Shown: positions 29,150 through 37,938, counted from the stretch's first letter. The stretch is 64,000 nucleotides of DNA from Micromonospora acroterricola (GCF_003172955.1 NZ_QGKR01000226.1:62001-126000); one strand, 5' to 3'. A program made the numbers and translations. Notes: generated by a model not told the origin, from the sequence alone.

Positions 29150-29173
29150 CTAACTTCGGTCAAGAGAAGTTAG
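29150..29173. promoter_or_regulatory. Palindromic operator before the MBL-fold hydrolase
   Basis: Perfect 8-bp arms ctaacttc (29150-29157) and gaagttag (29166-29173) around an 8-base spacer, 18 bases before the GTG start. The length and AT-rich arms are typical of TetR-family sites. No TetR gene lies next to it. Confidence 0.6.
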
Positions 29174-29191
29174 ATGGGAGTGTGAGAGAAC

Positions 29192-30025
29192 GTGACGCTC
29201 AGGTACGAGGTGTTCGTTGCCGATCCACTGCCGCTCGCGGTGAGCGAGCCGGTGCCCAATGGTGACCGCCGGATGTTCTCGCCCTTGTCGGTCACCCTGA
29301 TCTCGGGCAGCCGGGACGCCGTGCTCGTCGACCCGCCGCTCACCCGGGCGCAGGCGGATCAGGTCGCCGCGTGGGTCGCAGCGAGCGGCCGGCGGTTGAC
29401 CCACATCTTCGCCACGCATGGTCACGGCGATCACTGGTTCACAGCCGGGCTGCTCGCCGAGCGGTTCGGGGCCGAGGTGGTCGCCTCGGCCGGCACGATC
29501 GAGCAGATGCACCGCAACGTGGCCATCCGGCCGGTCTTCTGGGACAAGCTAGTGCCCGGCCAGATCCCCGACGCGCCGGTCACGGCGACCACCCCGCCGG
29601 GCAACCGCGTGGAGTTGGAGGGCCACGAGTTGGTCATCGTGGAGGTGGGCCACAGCGACACCGACGAGACCAGCGTGTTACACGTGCCTGGCCTCGACCT
29701 GGTGGTGGCCGGCGATGTCATCTACAACGGCGTGCACCAGTTTTTGGTTGAGTCCGGCGACGGCGGACGTGACGCGTGGCGCAAGGCCATCGACGCCGTC
29801 GAGGCGCTGCGCCCCCGGTTCATCGTGGCCGGGCACAAGGACAAGGGCCTCGACGATGACGCGGCGCGCACTGTCGCGCAGACTCGCGAGTACCTGGACG
29901 CGGTCGACGAACTGCTGGCCAGACACACGACCGCGCTGGGGTTCTTCGACGGCATGTTGGAGCGGTTCCCCGCCCGGCTCAACCCGGGCGCCCTGTGGGG
30001 CGGCGCCGTCGCCCTATACGCCTGA
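29192..30025 (+). CDS. MBL-fold metallo-hydrolase
   Basis: 277 residues. The metal-binding HxHxDH motif is THGHGDHW (His76, His78, Asp80, His81); further metallo-beta-lactamase landmarks are VEVGHSDTDETSV and VVAGDVIYNGVHQFL with the bridging Asp, and FIVAGHKD with the last His. No signal peptide is present, so it is probably a cytosolic hydrolase of the glyoxalase-II-like or quinolone-signal-degrading kind; the substrate is unknown. The GTG at 29192 follows GGAG by about 14 bases with AGAG closer. A palindromic operator overlaps its promoter region. Confidence 0.85.
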   Translation: MTLRYEVFVADPLPLAVSEPVPNGDRRMFSPLSVTLISGSRDAVLVDPPLTRAQADQVAAWVAASGRRLTHIFATHGHGDHWFTAGLLAERFGAEVVASAGTIEQMHRNVAIRPVFWDKLVPGQIPDAPVTATTPPGNRVELEGHELVIVEVGHSDTDETSVLHVPGLDLVVAGDVIYNGVHQFLVESGDGGRDAWRKAIDAVEALRPRFIVAGHKDKGLDDDAARTVAQTREYLDAVDELLARHTTALGFFDGMLERFPARLNPGALWGGAVALYA

Positions 30026-30119
30026 CCCCGGCAACAAGGACACCGCCCACGCCGCCCGCTACAACCACGCCCTGGCCAACATCTCCCAGGGACACGCTGT
30101 AGCCGTTGGAGGGCTGCGC

Positions 30120-30662
30120 CTACTTTCGCACGCGGAAGCGGAGCATGGTGACGGCGCCCGACTGGGTATTGCTGAAAGGTTCCAGGTCGATCCTGCCAAG
30201 GCCTGGAGGCGAGAAACGGACACCGTCGCCGAGCAGCAGCGGTAGGACGTACACCAGGATCTCGTCGACGAGCCCGCGCTGCAGACACTGGGCGGCCACA
30301 TCGGCACCGAGGATCTCCAGGTTCTTGCCGCCCGCGGCGCTGCGTGCCGTGGCAACGGCTTCCTCAAGTCCACAGCTGAGGAATGTGACGGCAGGGTCCG
30401 GCTCGGCGGGAGGATTGTGGGTGAGGACGAACTGTGCTCCCCCGTCGTAGCTGGTGTCCTGGTCGGCCATACGCTTGCCGACCTCGTAAGTACCCCGGCC
30501 GATGAGCATGGCGCCCGTGGCCGCCATGACCTCCGGGACCGTATCCGCAGTCAGGTACTCGAAGATCCAGTCCATCGCGTGGCCAGGACCGGCGATGAAA
30601 CCGTCCAGCGACATCACCCTGTTCACGACCACCTTGCCAGTGAAGGTGCCTACATCACTCAT
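30120..30662 (-). CDS. Dihydrofolate reductase family (RibD C-terminal) protein
   Basis: 180 residues. The NADPH-binding N-terminus VVVNRVMSLDGFIAGPGHAM, GAMLIGRGTYEVGKRMA and the C-terminal VDEILVYVLPLLLGDGVRF place it in the same superfamily as the gene at 8130-8720. GGAG lies about 8 bases before the ATG at 30662; the longer in-frame reading to 30782 is Pro/Arg-rich and unlikely. It is convergent with the MBL gene (95-base spacer). The substrate is unknown. Confidence 0.85.
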   Translation of the reverse strand: MSDVGTFTGKVVVNRVMSLDGFIAGPGHAMDWIFEYLTADTVPEVMAATGAMLIGRGTYEVGKRMADQDTSYDGGAQFVLTHNPPAEPDPAVTFLSCGLEEAVATARSAAGGKNLEILGADVAAQCLQRGLVDEILVYVLPLLLGDGVRFSPPGLGRIDLEPFSNTQSGAVTMLRFRVRK

Positions 30663-30911
30663 ACGCTTCTCCAAGGATCTTGGAAACCGAGGTCGGACCC
30701 TGGTTCGGCCCGGCGGGGAGGGCAAGGGCGGCCCGCGACGCACCGCATGCCGCGACTGCGCAAAAATAGCAGCGGTCGCCACCCGCGTTGGGCCTACGGA
30801 CCGTCGATCGGCGTTGCGATACCGTCAAGGTGCCCCCACCGGCGTCGAGCAGTCCGCGTCCACCGGCTGGCGACGGTCCGCAGGGCACCCCACGAAACAA
30901 GGGAGATACCG

Positions 30912-31133
30912 ATGCTGGAGCCTGAGCCGGCTCAAGACGCCCACGCCGAGGATGCCGACGAGCCAACCACGGCCGAGACCGAGACCGGCGAGGTCGAGGT
31001 TTACGAAAATCGGGCTGCCCGACGCGGGAAGGGCAAGGTGGCCTCGCCTCAACCGGATGGAAAGGGTCAGCGATCCGGCGGCCGGGGTTCGGTCCAGAGC
31101 CCGCGCCAGTGGGGTAACCGCCGAAGCGGTTGA
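30912..31133 (+). CDS. Small charged conserved hypothetical protein
   Basis: 73 residues without membrane segments. The N-terminal half is acidic (DAHAEDADEPTTAETETGEV) and the C-terminal half basic and Gly-rich (ENRAARRGKGK, then RQWGNRRSG at the end). The bipolar charge suggests a disordered nucleic-acid- or protein-binding peptide. GGGAG lies about 8 bases before the ATG. I recall similar short proteins in actinomycetes, but none with a known role. Confidence 0.6.
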   Translation: MLEPEPAQDAHAEDADEPTTAETETGEVEVYENRAARRGKGKVASPQPDGKGQRSGGRGSVQSPRQWGNRRSG

Positions 31134-31409
31134 TCCCTTGGTGGAGCGTTCGTTGGGTGAGGGAGCTTCGGCTGGTCATGTCCGTCCGGTCCGGGTGAAG
31201 ACCAACAGTTCCACGCAGGATCTGGCTGCTTACGTCGGCGCCTGTCGGGGTCTTCGGGACGGGCGAGTTCCCAGGAGTAGGCGGGCGCTCGTCCTGACCG
31301 ACGGTCTCGGCGGTGTCGGTGTCGGCGCTGCTGCGAAGGAGGTTGCGGACCCAGGCGCAGGTGTCCGCGCGGTGGTCGACGAGAGTCTTGCCGGACCAGC
31401 TACGGGAGA

Positions 31410-32098
31410 CGACGATGGGTCGGCCGCCGTGATGCCCTTGTCGCGTAGGTGGCGGCGGTAGCGGTCGTAGTCGTAGCCCCGGTCTGCGTATGGTCGTTGC
31501 CGGGGCCGGCCGCGGATGCCCTTGATTCAGGGGATCTTGTCGACCAGGGGCATGAGCTGGGTGACGTCGTGGCAGTTTCCGCCGATGAGGCTCACGGCGA
31601 GGGGATGCCGCCCGCCTCGGTGATGACGTGGTGTTCGAGCCTGGCTTGCGGCGGTCGAGCGGGCTTGGACCGGTTTCGGGTCGCCCTTCAGCGCCCGGAC
31701 GCCGGAGCCGTCGATCAGCGCCCGGACGCCGGAGCCGTCGATCAGCGCCCGGACGCCGGAGCCGTCGATCAGCGCCCGGACGTGGGAGCCGTCGATCACC
31801 GCCCGGGACATGTCGAGCTGATTGTTGATCCGGAGCTTTCCGAGCAGAACCTCGTGCAGTCGTTGCCACACCCCGGCGTCGTTCCAGTCCCGCAACCTGC
31901 GCGAGCAGGTCATGCTGAGCCGAACCCCAGTTCCTGGGGCAGGTGCTCCCACGGGATCGCGGTGTAGAGCACGAACAGGATCCCGCACAACACCTTGCGG
32001 TCGTCGAGGGCTTACGGCCCGGAAACCGGTGCCGCCGTGGGGCGGGGTGGCAACAGCGGCGCGATCTCGGCCCACAGGTCGTCCGAGACCATCCACGG
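31410..32098 (-). mobile_element. Decayed IS5-family transposase
   Basis: Fragments in three minus-strand frames follow the order of an IS5-type DDE transposase: MVSDDLWAEIAPLLPP at the start (about 32092), then RRLRDWNDAGVWQRLHEVLL, then the first catalytic Asp in AVIDGSHVRA, then PLAVSLIGGNCHDVTQLMPL, and finally RPYADRGYDYDRYRRHLRDK (about 31500-31440) with the second Asp. The C-terminal catalytic Glu region is not found. At least two frameshifts make it inactive. Terminal inverted repeats were not identified. The bases from 31134 to 31410 hold no recognisable gene. Confidence 0.7.
31690..31797. repeat. 27-bp tandem repeat, four copies, inside the IS5 transposase
   Basis: Three identical 27-base copies (31690-31716, 31717-31743, 31744-31770) followed by a fourth (31771-31797) differing by about two or three bases. 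The period equals nine codons and repeats the segment IDGSGVRAL around the first catalytic Asp. The variant copy reads DGSHVRAL, the normal transposase sequence, so it is the ancestral unit. Confidence 0.9.
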
Positions 32099-32496
32099 CG
32101 GCTGCTCACCCCTCCTCGCGTTCAGACAGAACCCATCCTCTCGTCCGGAGAGGGCGGCCGGGCCGGATATACGCTGATGCTCGTCGATGTTGCCAGAGCG
32201 GATCCGGGCGTGTTGGAATGGCTCACATCGCCGCAGCGCGGGGGCAACCGTGCTGGGAACGGCCAGCACGGGAGCATCGCAGTGCCGGCAGCGCGCCGCT
32301 TTGGCAGACGCTCGCATGCCGCATCGCCGGGCCATCTCTGTGACGACGGGCATTTTGCCGGGCAGGCATCCTCGCCCGCCGTACGTATCCCCGGGTACGT
32401 GTCCCCGACGGCCGACGCGCTCGACGACTGACACGCCGGGGGCGTCCGATTCGGTCTGCCAGCGCACCAGAACCGGCGACGAGGTGAGAAGCAATC

Positions 32497-33075
32497 ATGA
32501 TTTCCCGAGAGAGTTTCGCGGGGTGGTACCGAAACCGCCTGGTGTGGGTGGCGGTGATCCTGCTGGCGGTGTCGGCCGGCACGGTCGTACTGGTCAACCA
32601 GGCCGGCCCGGAGGCGGAGCCGGCGGATCTGCAAGCGCAGATCATGACCCGGATGCGCACCACGCTCGAACAGGCGGACCCGGGGCAGCACAACCACGCC
32701 GGACACAGTGTTCAGCAGGTGGCCACCGAGGAGAAGCCGGCGGTGATCTGCGGGGTCCGCGTCTACGGCTACGAGCCGGCCGAGGTCACCGCGCTCGCCG
32801 ACGTGCAGACGGTCTACGGCTTCCACCTCTGCGGGGTCGCCGAGCAGAAGCGCCCCTGGGACGTTGCGGTCAAGCTGGCCGGCCCTGTGATCATGGACAT
32901 GTCCACCGAGCCTCCGGGCATCCAGGTGGTCGAGGCGACCGCCGACGTCATGTTCGTCGACCGGCTGCGGGAGATGTTCCCGGCCAAGTACGCGGAGTTG
33001 GCGCTCAAGGAGGCGCTGGCCGACTCGGAAATGGCCGACCAGCGCCGCCGGTACGACGCCGCAGCCGGGCTTTGA
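32497..33075 (+). CDS. Single-pass membrane hypothetical protein
   Basis: 192 residues. The N-terminus has one transmembrane helix (about 14-34, LVWVAVILLAVSAGTVVLVN), followed by an outer domain with two Cys (VICGVRVYGY and GFHLCGVAEQ) that could form a disulphide. A His-rich patch GQHNHAGHS lies at about residues 62-70. I know no function. A GAGG site lies about 11 bases before the ATG. It stands alone between the IS relic and the LPMO gene. Confidence 0.65.
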   Translation: MISRESFAGWYRNRLVWVAVILLAVSAGTVVLVNQAGPEAEPADLQAQIMTRMRTTLEQADPGQHNHAGHSVQQVATEEKPAVICGVRVYGYEPAEVTALADVQTVYGFHLCGVAEQKRPWDVAVKLAGPVIMDMSTEPPGIQVVEATADVMFVDRLREMFPAKYAELALKEALADSEMADQRRRYDAAAGL

Positions 33076-33330
33076 CCACGCCGGGCGGCCGGGCGGGGTG
33101 GTCGTGCCCGCACCCACCCGGCCGCCGGATCCGAACTGCGAAACCAGAGGCTGGACAGCGCCTTCACCGGGCCCTCCGGTAGCTGTGAACCGTCCGTGTA
33201 CCGCAGTGGATGCCGTTGCGGGCGATCCGTACGGCGATGCCGCGGCTGCGGACCTCGGTGCGCAGACCCGTCGTTCCGGCTCTAAATCGATAAGCATTGA
33301 TATTTAGGCTCATAGATGTAACAGTTGGTG

Positions 33331-33344
33331 TGGGAGCGTTCCCA
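33331..33344. promoter_or_regulatory. CebR-like operator before the LPMO gene
   Basis: TGGGAGCGTTCCCA is one base from the CebR-box consensus TGGGAGCGCTCCCA known from Streptomyces cellulose genes; the surrounding 16 bases (33330-33345) form an almost perfect palindrome. It lies 37 bases before the GTG of a secreted AA10 enzyme, in the right place to block transcription until cellobiose releases the repressor. Confidence 0.75.
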
Positions 33345-33380
33345 CGCTGATCTCTAGTACCGAAGAACGGAGGATGAACA

Positions 33381-34061
33381 GTGCGTTCACACAAGTCCGA
33401 TCAATCCGACGGACGGTCCCGGTCAACCGTCCGTCAGTCCCTCCGAGTGCTCGTCCCGCTGTTCGCCATGGTGGTCGCTATGCTGCCCTGGACCGGCGCA
33501 GCCCAGGCGCACGGCACCGTCATCAACCCGGCGAGTCGCGCCTACCAGTGCTGGAAGACCTGGGGCAACCAACACACGAACCCAGCCATGCAGCAACAAG
33601 ACCCCATGTGCTGGCGGGCGTTCCAGGCCAACCCCGACACCATGTGGAACTGGATGAGCCAGCTGCGGGACGGCCTCGCCGGCCAGTACCAAGCCCGCAC
33701 CCCGGACGGACAGCTGTGCAGCAACGCCCTCTCCAGGAACGACACCGTGAACCAGCCCGGAGCATGGAAGGCGACCACCGTCAGCCGCAGCTTCACGGTC
33801 CAGATGTACGACCAGGCCAGCCATGGTGCTGACTACTTCCGGGTCTACGTCACCAAGCAGGGATTCAACCCGGCCACCCAGCGGGTCGGGTGGGGCAACC
33901 TCGACTTGATCACGACGACCGGGCGCTACGCGCCAGCGCAGAACATCTCGTTCAACGTCTCGGTCTCTGGACGCACCGGAAACCACGTCCTGTTCGTGAT
34001 CTGGAAGGCGTCACACATGGACCAGACCTACATGTGGTGCAGCGACATCAACATCGCCTGA
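33381..34061 (+). CDS. Secreted AA10 lytic polysaccharide monooxygenase
   Basis: 226 residues, no extra binding module. A Sec signal (residues 1-43, hydrophobic core VLVPLFAMVVAML, cut after AQA) exposes His44 as the mature N-terminus, required for the copper histidine brace. The second brace His is probably His148 in QASHGADYFRVYVTK. Other AA10 marks are TVINPASRAYQC and a C-terminal MWCSDIN with the axial aromatic region. It oxidatively cleaves cellulose or chitin outside the cell. GGAGG lies 7 bases before the GTG start. A CebR-like box and a hairpin terminator frame a single-gene unit. Confidence 0.93.
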   Translation: MRSHKSDQSDGRSRSTVRQSLRVLVPLFAMVVAMLPWTGAAQAHGTVINPASRAYQCWKTWGNQHTNPAMQQQDPMCWRAFQANPDTMWNWMSQLRDGLAGQYQARTPDGQLCSNALSRNDTVNQPGAWKATTVSRSFTVQMYDQASHGADYFRVYVTKQGFNPATQRVGWGNLDLITTTGRYAPAQNISFNVSVSGRTGNHVLFVIWKASHMDQTYMWCSDINIA

Positions 34062-34090
34062 TCGGCAAGATTGACAGCCGCGGCACTACT

Positions 34091-34120
34091 CCGGCCCAGG
34101 ACGTTGGCGTCCTGGGCCGG
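34091..34120 (+). terminator. Intrinsic terminator of the LPMO gene
   Basis: Perfect 13-bp stem (34091-34103 and 34108-34120, ccggcccaggacg) with a TTGG loop, followed by attgttctt. It lies 30 bases after the LPMO stop. Confidence 0.85.
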
Positions 34121-34201
34121 ATTGTTCTTCGTAGTGCCCTACCTGTGGGTGCCGAACAACACCGGCGCACTGCTGAAACTGGCCGACCCGGCCTCAATCC
34201 G

Positions 34202-34741
34202 TCAACATGGATCGATGTAATAGACGGGGTCCCAGTCGACTCGTACTGGATCGTTGCCCGGTCCAATGACCCTCTCGGTCGACTTGTCCTGTCGCTTCAA
34301 GATCGCGCGCGGACCCGGATTGCCGGTCTGGCTGTTGGCGACGGCACCGTCGCCGATGAAGTTGGACAACGAACGTTCCGAGCAGGCGTAGAGATAGTAG
34401 ACAGTGTGCAGGCCGTTACCCTCACCGGCGGCGAGGCACAGGAACCCGCTCGGGCAGTTGTTGATGAGGCGGTTCCGGTCGTCCAGGCGCTGACCGCCGT
34501 ACCGGAGTTCCCTGTTGTCGGGAAACCATGGCTCGACCCATGGCGCCCAGGCCATCGCCGCAGCGACGGGTCTGCTCGACCGCTCCTGGGCGGTCCTTTC
34601 CGTTGCCTGCGCCGCCGGAGCGGTCATCGAGAAGGCCGAGAGCAGAACGATGATCGCCGCGACGACGGTCAGCGCCCGATAGCGCGGTCGTGCGGATTCG
34701 CCAGGACGCTCGCCGGGTAGATTTCCCCGTGGTGCACGCAT
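34202..34741 (-). CDS. Secreted peptidase-inhibitor-I36-like protein
   Basis: 179 residues. An N-terminal membrane/signal helix (about 24-45, LTVVAAIIVLLSAFSMTAP, cut near AQA) precedes an outer domain with CPSGFLCLAAGEGNG, then YYLYACSERSLSNFIGDGAV. The spacing of Cys residues and the aromatic Gly-rich loop resemble the I36 inhibitor/beta-gamma-crystallin-like fold of Streptomyces metalloprotease inhibitors. The ATG at 34741 is preceded by AGGAG; an overlapping GTG at 34753 is less likely. It may protect secreted enzymes from proteolysis, which is inference. Confidence 0.65.
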   Translation of the reverse strand: MRAPRGNLPGERPGESARPRYRALTVVAAIIVLLSAFSMTAPAAQATERTAQERSSRPVAAAMAWAPWVEPWFPDNRELRYGGQRLDDRNRLINNCPSGFLCLAAGEGNGLHTVYYLYACSERSLSNFIGDGAVANSQTGNPGPRAILKRQDKSTERVIGPGNDPVRVDWDPVYYIDPC

Positions 34742-34825
34742 GTGTTCCCCCACTCCTCTTGGCGCCTGTGCGGGTGTCGGCGTAGCCGCCGCACGGCGTG
34801 GTCTTGCGCTCCTTCCTCAGAGGAT

Positions 34826-35851
34826 TCAGGGAGTGTTCAAGCTCGTCCATGCGGCTGTGTGCACACCTGTTCGTTCTGCGTGCACTGCCATGTTCTGGCG
34901 GCGGAACTGGAGCGGGGAGAGTCCGTAGGCGCTGCGAAACGCTTGGCTGAAGTGCGTCGGGTTGCGAAAACCCCACTGGCCCCCGATCGCCTGGATCGAG
35001 CGACCGGCCAGTCCGGGCTCGGCGAGGTCGCGCCGGCACTGCTCCAGGCGGCGCTCGCGGATCCAGCCGGCGACGGTGTGCTCCTCCTCCTGGAAGAGCT
35101 TGTGCAGGTAGCGCAGAGAGATGTGGTGCGCCGCGGCGATCGACTCCGGGTTCAGGTCCGCGTCGCCCAAGTGCTCCCGGATGTACGCGTGAATCTGGGC
35201 CATCAACGCTCGCCGTCTGCTGTGCTGCGGCACCACGGCCTGCGCATCCAGCGCGTCGGCCAGCGCCACGGTCAACAGATCGAGCGTCAGAGTGGACAGC
35301 CGGGTGGTGTCGGCCGGGCTCAGCTCGCCCATGCTCCGCGCGAGCTGAAGCAGGAACTGCGAAGACAGCGCGGCGACGCCGCCCGCGGCCGGCAGGCGCA
35401 CCGCGCCCAGTTTCCGCAGGTCCCGGGAAGGCAGCGGCAGCAGCGTGCGCGGGAAGCGCAACAGGAGCAGCTGGCTCACCGGGACGTGCGGGTGCAACTC
35501 GGCCACATAGGGCCGCGAGGTATCGAACAGCATCAGTTCTCCGACGCCGAAATCCGCGTGCCGGCGATCCTGCGCGATCATGCCGGTACCGCGCACCATG
35601 CAGCCCAGTTTGAACACCTCCGGATCGGCCTGGCGAATGAGCTTCGGCGTGCGATGCACCGAGTGCGGCATGCTGGTGATCAGCGCGGCCTGCACGCCGC
35701 CGAACCCACCGACATCAATCCGACCCTGGAATTCGCGCTCCAACTGCGGATCGCAGCGCAGGTCGTAGGGGACAAAGACCTCCGCGCTCACATCGCGCCA
35801 GAAGTCGAACCGCTCTCCCGGCGGCAGATTATCCGTGCTGATCACATCCAT
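34826..35851 (-). CDS. AraC family transcriptional regulator
   Basis: 341 residues. The N-terminal half resembles the AraC-binding-like domain (PF14525 type): FDFWRDVSAEVFVPYDLRCD, GGVQAALITSMPHSVHRTP and GCMVRGTGMIAQDRRHADFG. The C-terminal double HTH contains LMAQIHAYIREHLGDADLNP, then ISLRYLHKLFQEEEHTVAGW and WGFRNPTHFSQAFRSAYGLS, typical of AraC. No substrate is assigned. It is upstream of the I36-like gene on the same strand (84-base spacer) and may regulate it. Confidence 0.88.
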   Translation of the reverse strand: MDVISTDNLPPGERFDFWRDVSAEVFVPYDLRCDPQLEREFQGRIDVGGFGGVQAALITSMPHSVHRTPKLIRQADPEVFKLGCMVRGTGMIAQDRRHADFGVGELMLFDTSRPYVAELHPHVPVSQLLLLRFPRTLLPLPSRDLRKLGAVRLPAAGGVAALSSQFLLQLARSMGELSPADTTRLSTLTLDLLTVALADALDAQAVVPQHSRRRALMAQIHAYIREHLGDADLNPESIAAAHHISLRYLHKLFQEEEHTVAGWIRERRLEQCRRDLAEPGLAGRSIQAIGGQWGFRNPTHFSQAFRSAYGLSPLQFRRQNMAVHAERTGVHTAAWTSLNTP

Positions 35852-36279
35852 GACGCCGCCAACCGGTTGTCCTCATGGATAAATCTACCTATGTGGCTTA
35901 CGTTACCGAGAGCATCAGGCCAGCGACAGGGTTTGAAGCGCAGGGGCATCCTCCTCGATTGCCGTGTCAAGGTCGTTTTCCTCCGCCCCCACCGGCCCGG
36001 CCGCGGCGGAGGTGCCGCCTCAGGCGACCGGATCCTGAGCTCCGAACGGTGCGTACCCAGCGACCGTCGCGGAGGTGAGCGCTCCAGCCGCCTGCCCCGC
36101 GGCTTCATGCCACCACCACGACTACCCGGCGACCAGCAGGCACGGCGCTGAGGCGGACAGGTTGTCGCGCACGCGACCGAGATCAGCGCCGGCATCAGGA
36201 CGCTGATCGCCGCCCCGGTAGGGGTACCGCGAAGGGATCGGCGGGAGGGACGCAGCCGTAACCCTGCAGGGCGCCGCGA
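35852..36279. other. Intergenic region without a supported gene
   Basis: About 430 bases upstream of the AraC gene. Apart from the AraC promoter that must lie near 35860-35920, I see no gene or repeat. The SRPBCC relic starts at its far end. Confidence 0.35.
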
Positions 36280-36420
36280 TCAGGAGCTGATCCGGGTCGC
36301 CCTTCCGCCGCCATCGAGGTCCTGGAAGTGGTGCTCGTGACGGAGGGCGCTGAAGGGACCCCGTGTCTGCTCGTCGACAAAGCGGTGTGGGCGTTCGTAG
36401 ACGGTGATACGGCTGGTCAT
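36280..36420 (-). pseudogene. N-terminal relic of an SRPBCC (START-like) ligand-binding protein
   Basis: From the ATG at 36420 a 46-codon reading gives MTSRITVYERPHRFVDEQTR followed by PFSALRHEHHFQDLDGGG, matching the N-terminal strands of the SRPBCC/cyclase-dehydrase-like family. A stop at 36280 ends it. The following sequence resumes only weakly in other frames, so the fold's long C-terminal helix is gone. Confidence 0.5.
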
Positions 36421-36608
36421 GCACCAGCGCAGATCCGAAATGACGCGCGCGGAAAGGTAACCTCGTCCGCGAGGGGGAGGCGGCGCTGAACTGTGCTGGT
36501 TGCGGCCGTTTCCTGGCTGCCCTGTGGGGATGCGGCGTGAACGAGGTGGTCGTCGGGCTCCAACTCGGCGCAGGCCGGTGCGCTAGGCGCACGGAGAGGG
36601 GGCAGACG

Positions 36609-37295
36609 ATGGAACACGGCACCCGCGACGATCTCCTCGGCCGGCTGGCCGAGGAGATCGGGTCCGTTACGACCACGCACCCGCTACGGGTCGCCATCGA
36701 CGGGCCGCCTGCCGCCGGCAAGACCACGCTGGCCGACGAACTCGAAGTCGTCCTCCACGCGGAGGGTCGCGAAGTCATCCGCGCGACGATCGACGACTTC
36801 CTGTTCCCCCGGGCACAGCGCTATCGACGCGGCCAGTTCTCGGCCGAGGGCTGCTACTTCGACGCCCACGACCGCGACGCGATGTGTCGGGTTCTGCTCG
36901 ATCCGCTGGGCCCGGACGGGGACCGAAGGTTCCGGACAGCGGTCTACCACCGGGAAACGGACACCACGCTGCCCCTCCCGGTCGCGACGGCCCCTGCGGA
37001 CGCCGTGCTGCTCTTCGACGGCGTCTTCCTCCTACGCCCAGAGCTGATCAACCGGTGGGACCTGAGCGTCTTCATGTCCGTCACGTTCGATCGGACGTTG
37101 GATCGCGCCCAGGCCCGAGGCACGGCACTCGCCGGACTTACCGCCGACGCAACCGAGATCGAGCGGTCCTGGCGCAACCGCTACATCCCCTCCCAGCAGC
37201 TCTACTTCACTGAGGCCCGCCCGACCGACCACGCCGACATCATCGTGAACAACGACGAGCTCCAGCAGCCCGCCTGGGAAGTCAGACCGCACTGA
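36609..37295 (+). CDS. Uridine-kinase-like P-loop kinase
   Basis: 228 residues. Walker A is DGPPAAGKTT (residues 31-40), followed by RATIDDFLFPRAQRYRRGQF, which carries the DD acceptor motif and a lid-like YRRGQ, and later VLLFDGVFLLRPEL as Walker B. GAGAGGGGG lies just before the ATG at 36609. It resembles uridine or phosphoribulokinase-like kinases of unclear substrate in actinomycetes; a second member of the superfamily lies at 5477-5992. It probably acts alone; no operon partner is present. Confidence 0.75.
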   Translation: MEHGTRDDLLGRLAEEIGSVTTTHPLRVAIDGPPAAGKTTLADELEVVLHAEGREVIRATIDDFLFPRAQRYRRGQFSAEGCYFDAHDRDAMCRVLLDPLGPDGDRRFRTAVYHRETDTTLPLPVATAPADAVLLFDGVFLLRPELINRWDLSVFMSVTFDRTLDRAQARGTALAGLTADATEIERSWRNRYIPSQQLYFTEARPTDHADIIVNNDELQQPAWEVRPH

Positions 37296-37584
37296 TCGGC
37301 ACACAGGATTTGACCGGGCTGCCGACCACGATCCGGGCCACCACGGCACGAACGCTCGCGACGTTCCCGGTCGGGTCTCCGGCGCTGGTCGTCCACCGCT
37401 ACCCCGCCGAGCAGCCAGACGGCCACCGCGACGACGAGGTAGACACTTGCCGCGATTTCCAGCCCGCTCCGCATCGTGCATCGAGCGAGGTTCAATTCGC
37501 CGGCGCCGCCCGGCCAAAATGTGATCGCGATCGTCGCGGTTGATAGTCGAATTCTCGTTAGTCGACGCACGGAATCGCGAGGAC

Positions 37585-37861
37585 GATCTGCGACAACGTC
37601 AACATCCGTCAGCGTCGCGATGCGGCAGCTGATCGCTGCCCGGGACTGGGTGCACGTGATCCGGCTGCCGGCTTGCGTACCCGATCTCAACCCACCGAAG
37701 CCGTCTGGTCACACCTGAATCGCAGCGTCGGCAACCTCGCCGTGCATGGCGTCGACCATCTCCAGGCGATCATCAAGCACCGGCTCAAGCGGATCCAGTA
37801 CCGGCCCGACCTTGTCGACGGCTTCCTCGCCCACGCCGGCCTCACCCTCGAACCCGACTCG
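37585..37861 (+). mobile_element. C-terminal relic of an IS630-family transposase
   Basis: Readings in two or three frames match IS630 DDE transposases: DNVNI around 37590, MRQLIAARDWVHVIRLPA then PDLNP from 37620, and after a frame change near 37690 EAVWSHLNRSVGNLAVHGVD, then IIKHRLKRIQYRPDLV. The catalytic Glu is in PTEAVW. The N-terminal HTH and first Asp are missing, so the element is dead. It lies just before the MFS gene and may have replaced its original upstream sequence. Confidence 0.75.
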
Positions 37862-37938
37862 ACGGCCAAGACCGGATGGTCCACCGGCTCGGGAGCTGGG
37901 GGCCCCGGCGTCGTGGAAGATGGCTCATACTCGCCCAG

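Noticed and set aside
31690..31797. Four regular repeats that might be a CRISPR array
   Set aside because: The copies are directly adjacent without spacers and lie in frame inside a transposase.
37202..37474. Minus-strand open frame with one hydrophobic helix
   Set aside because: No ribosome site, it overlaps the end of the intact kinase gene, and the rest is Arg-rich noise.
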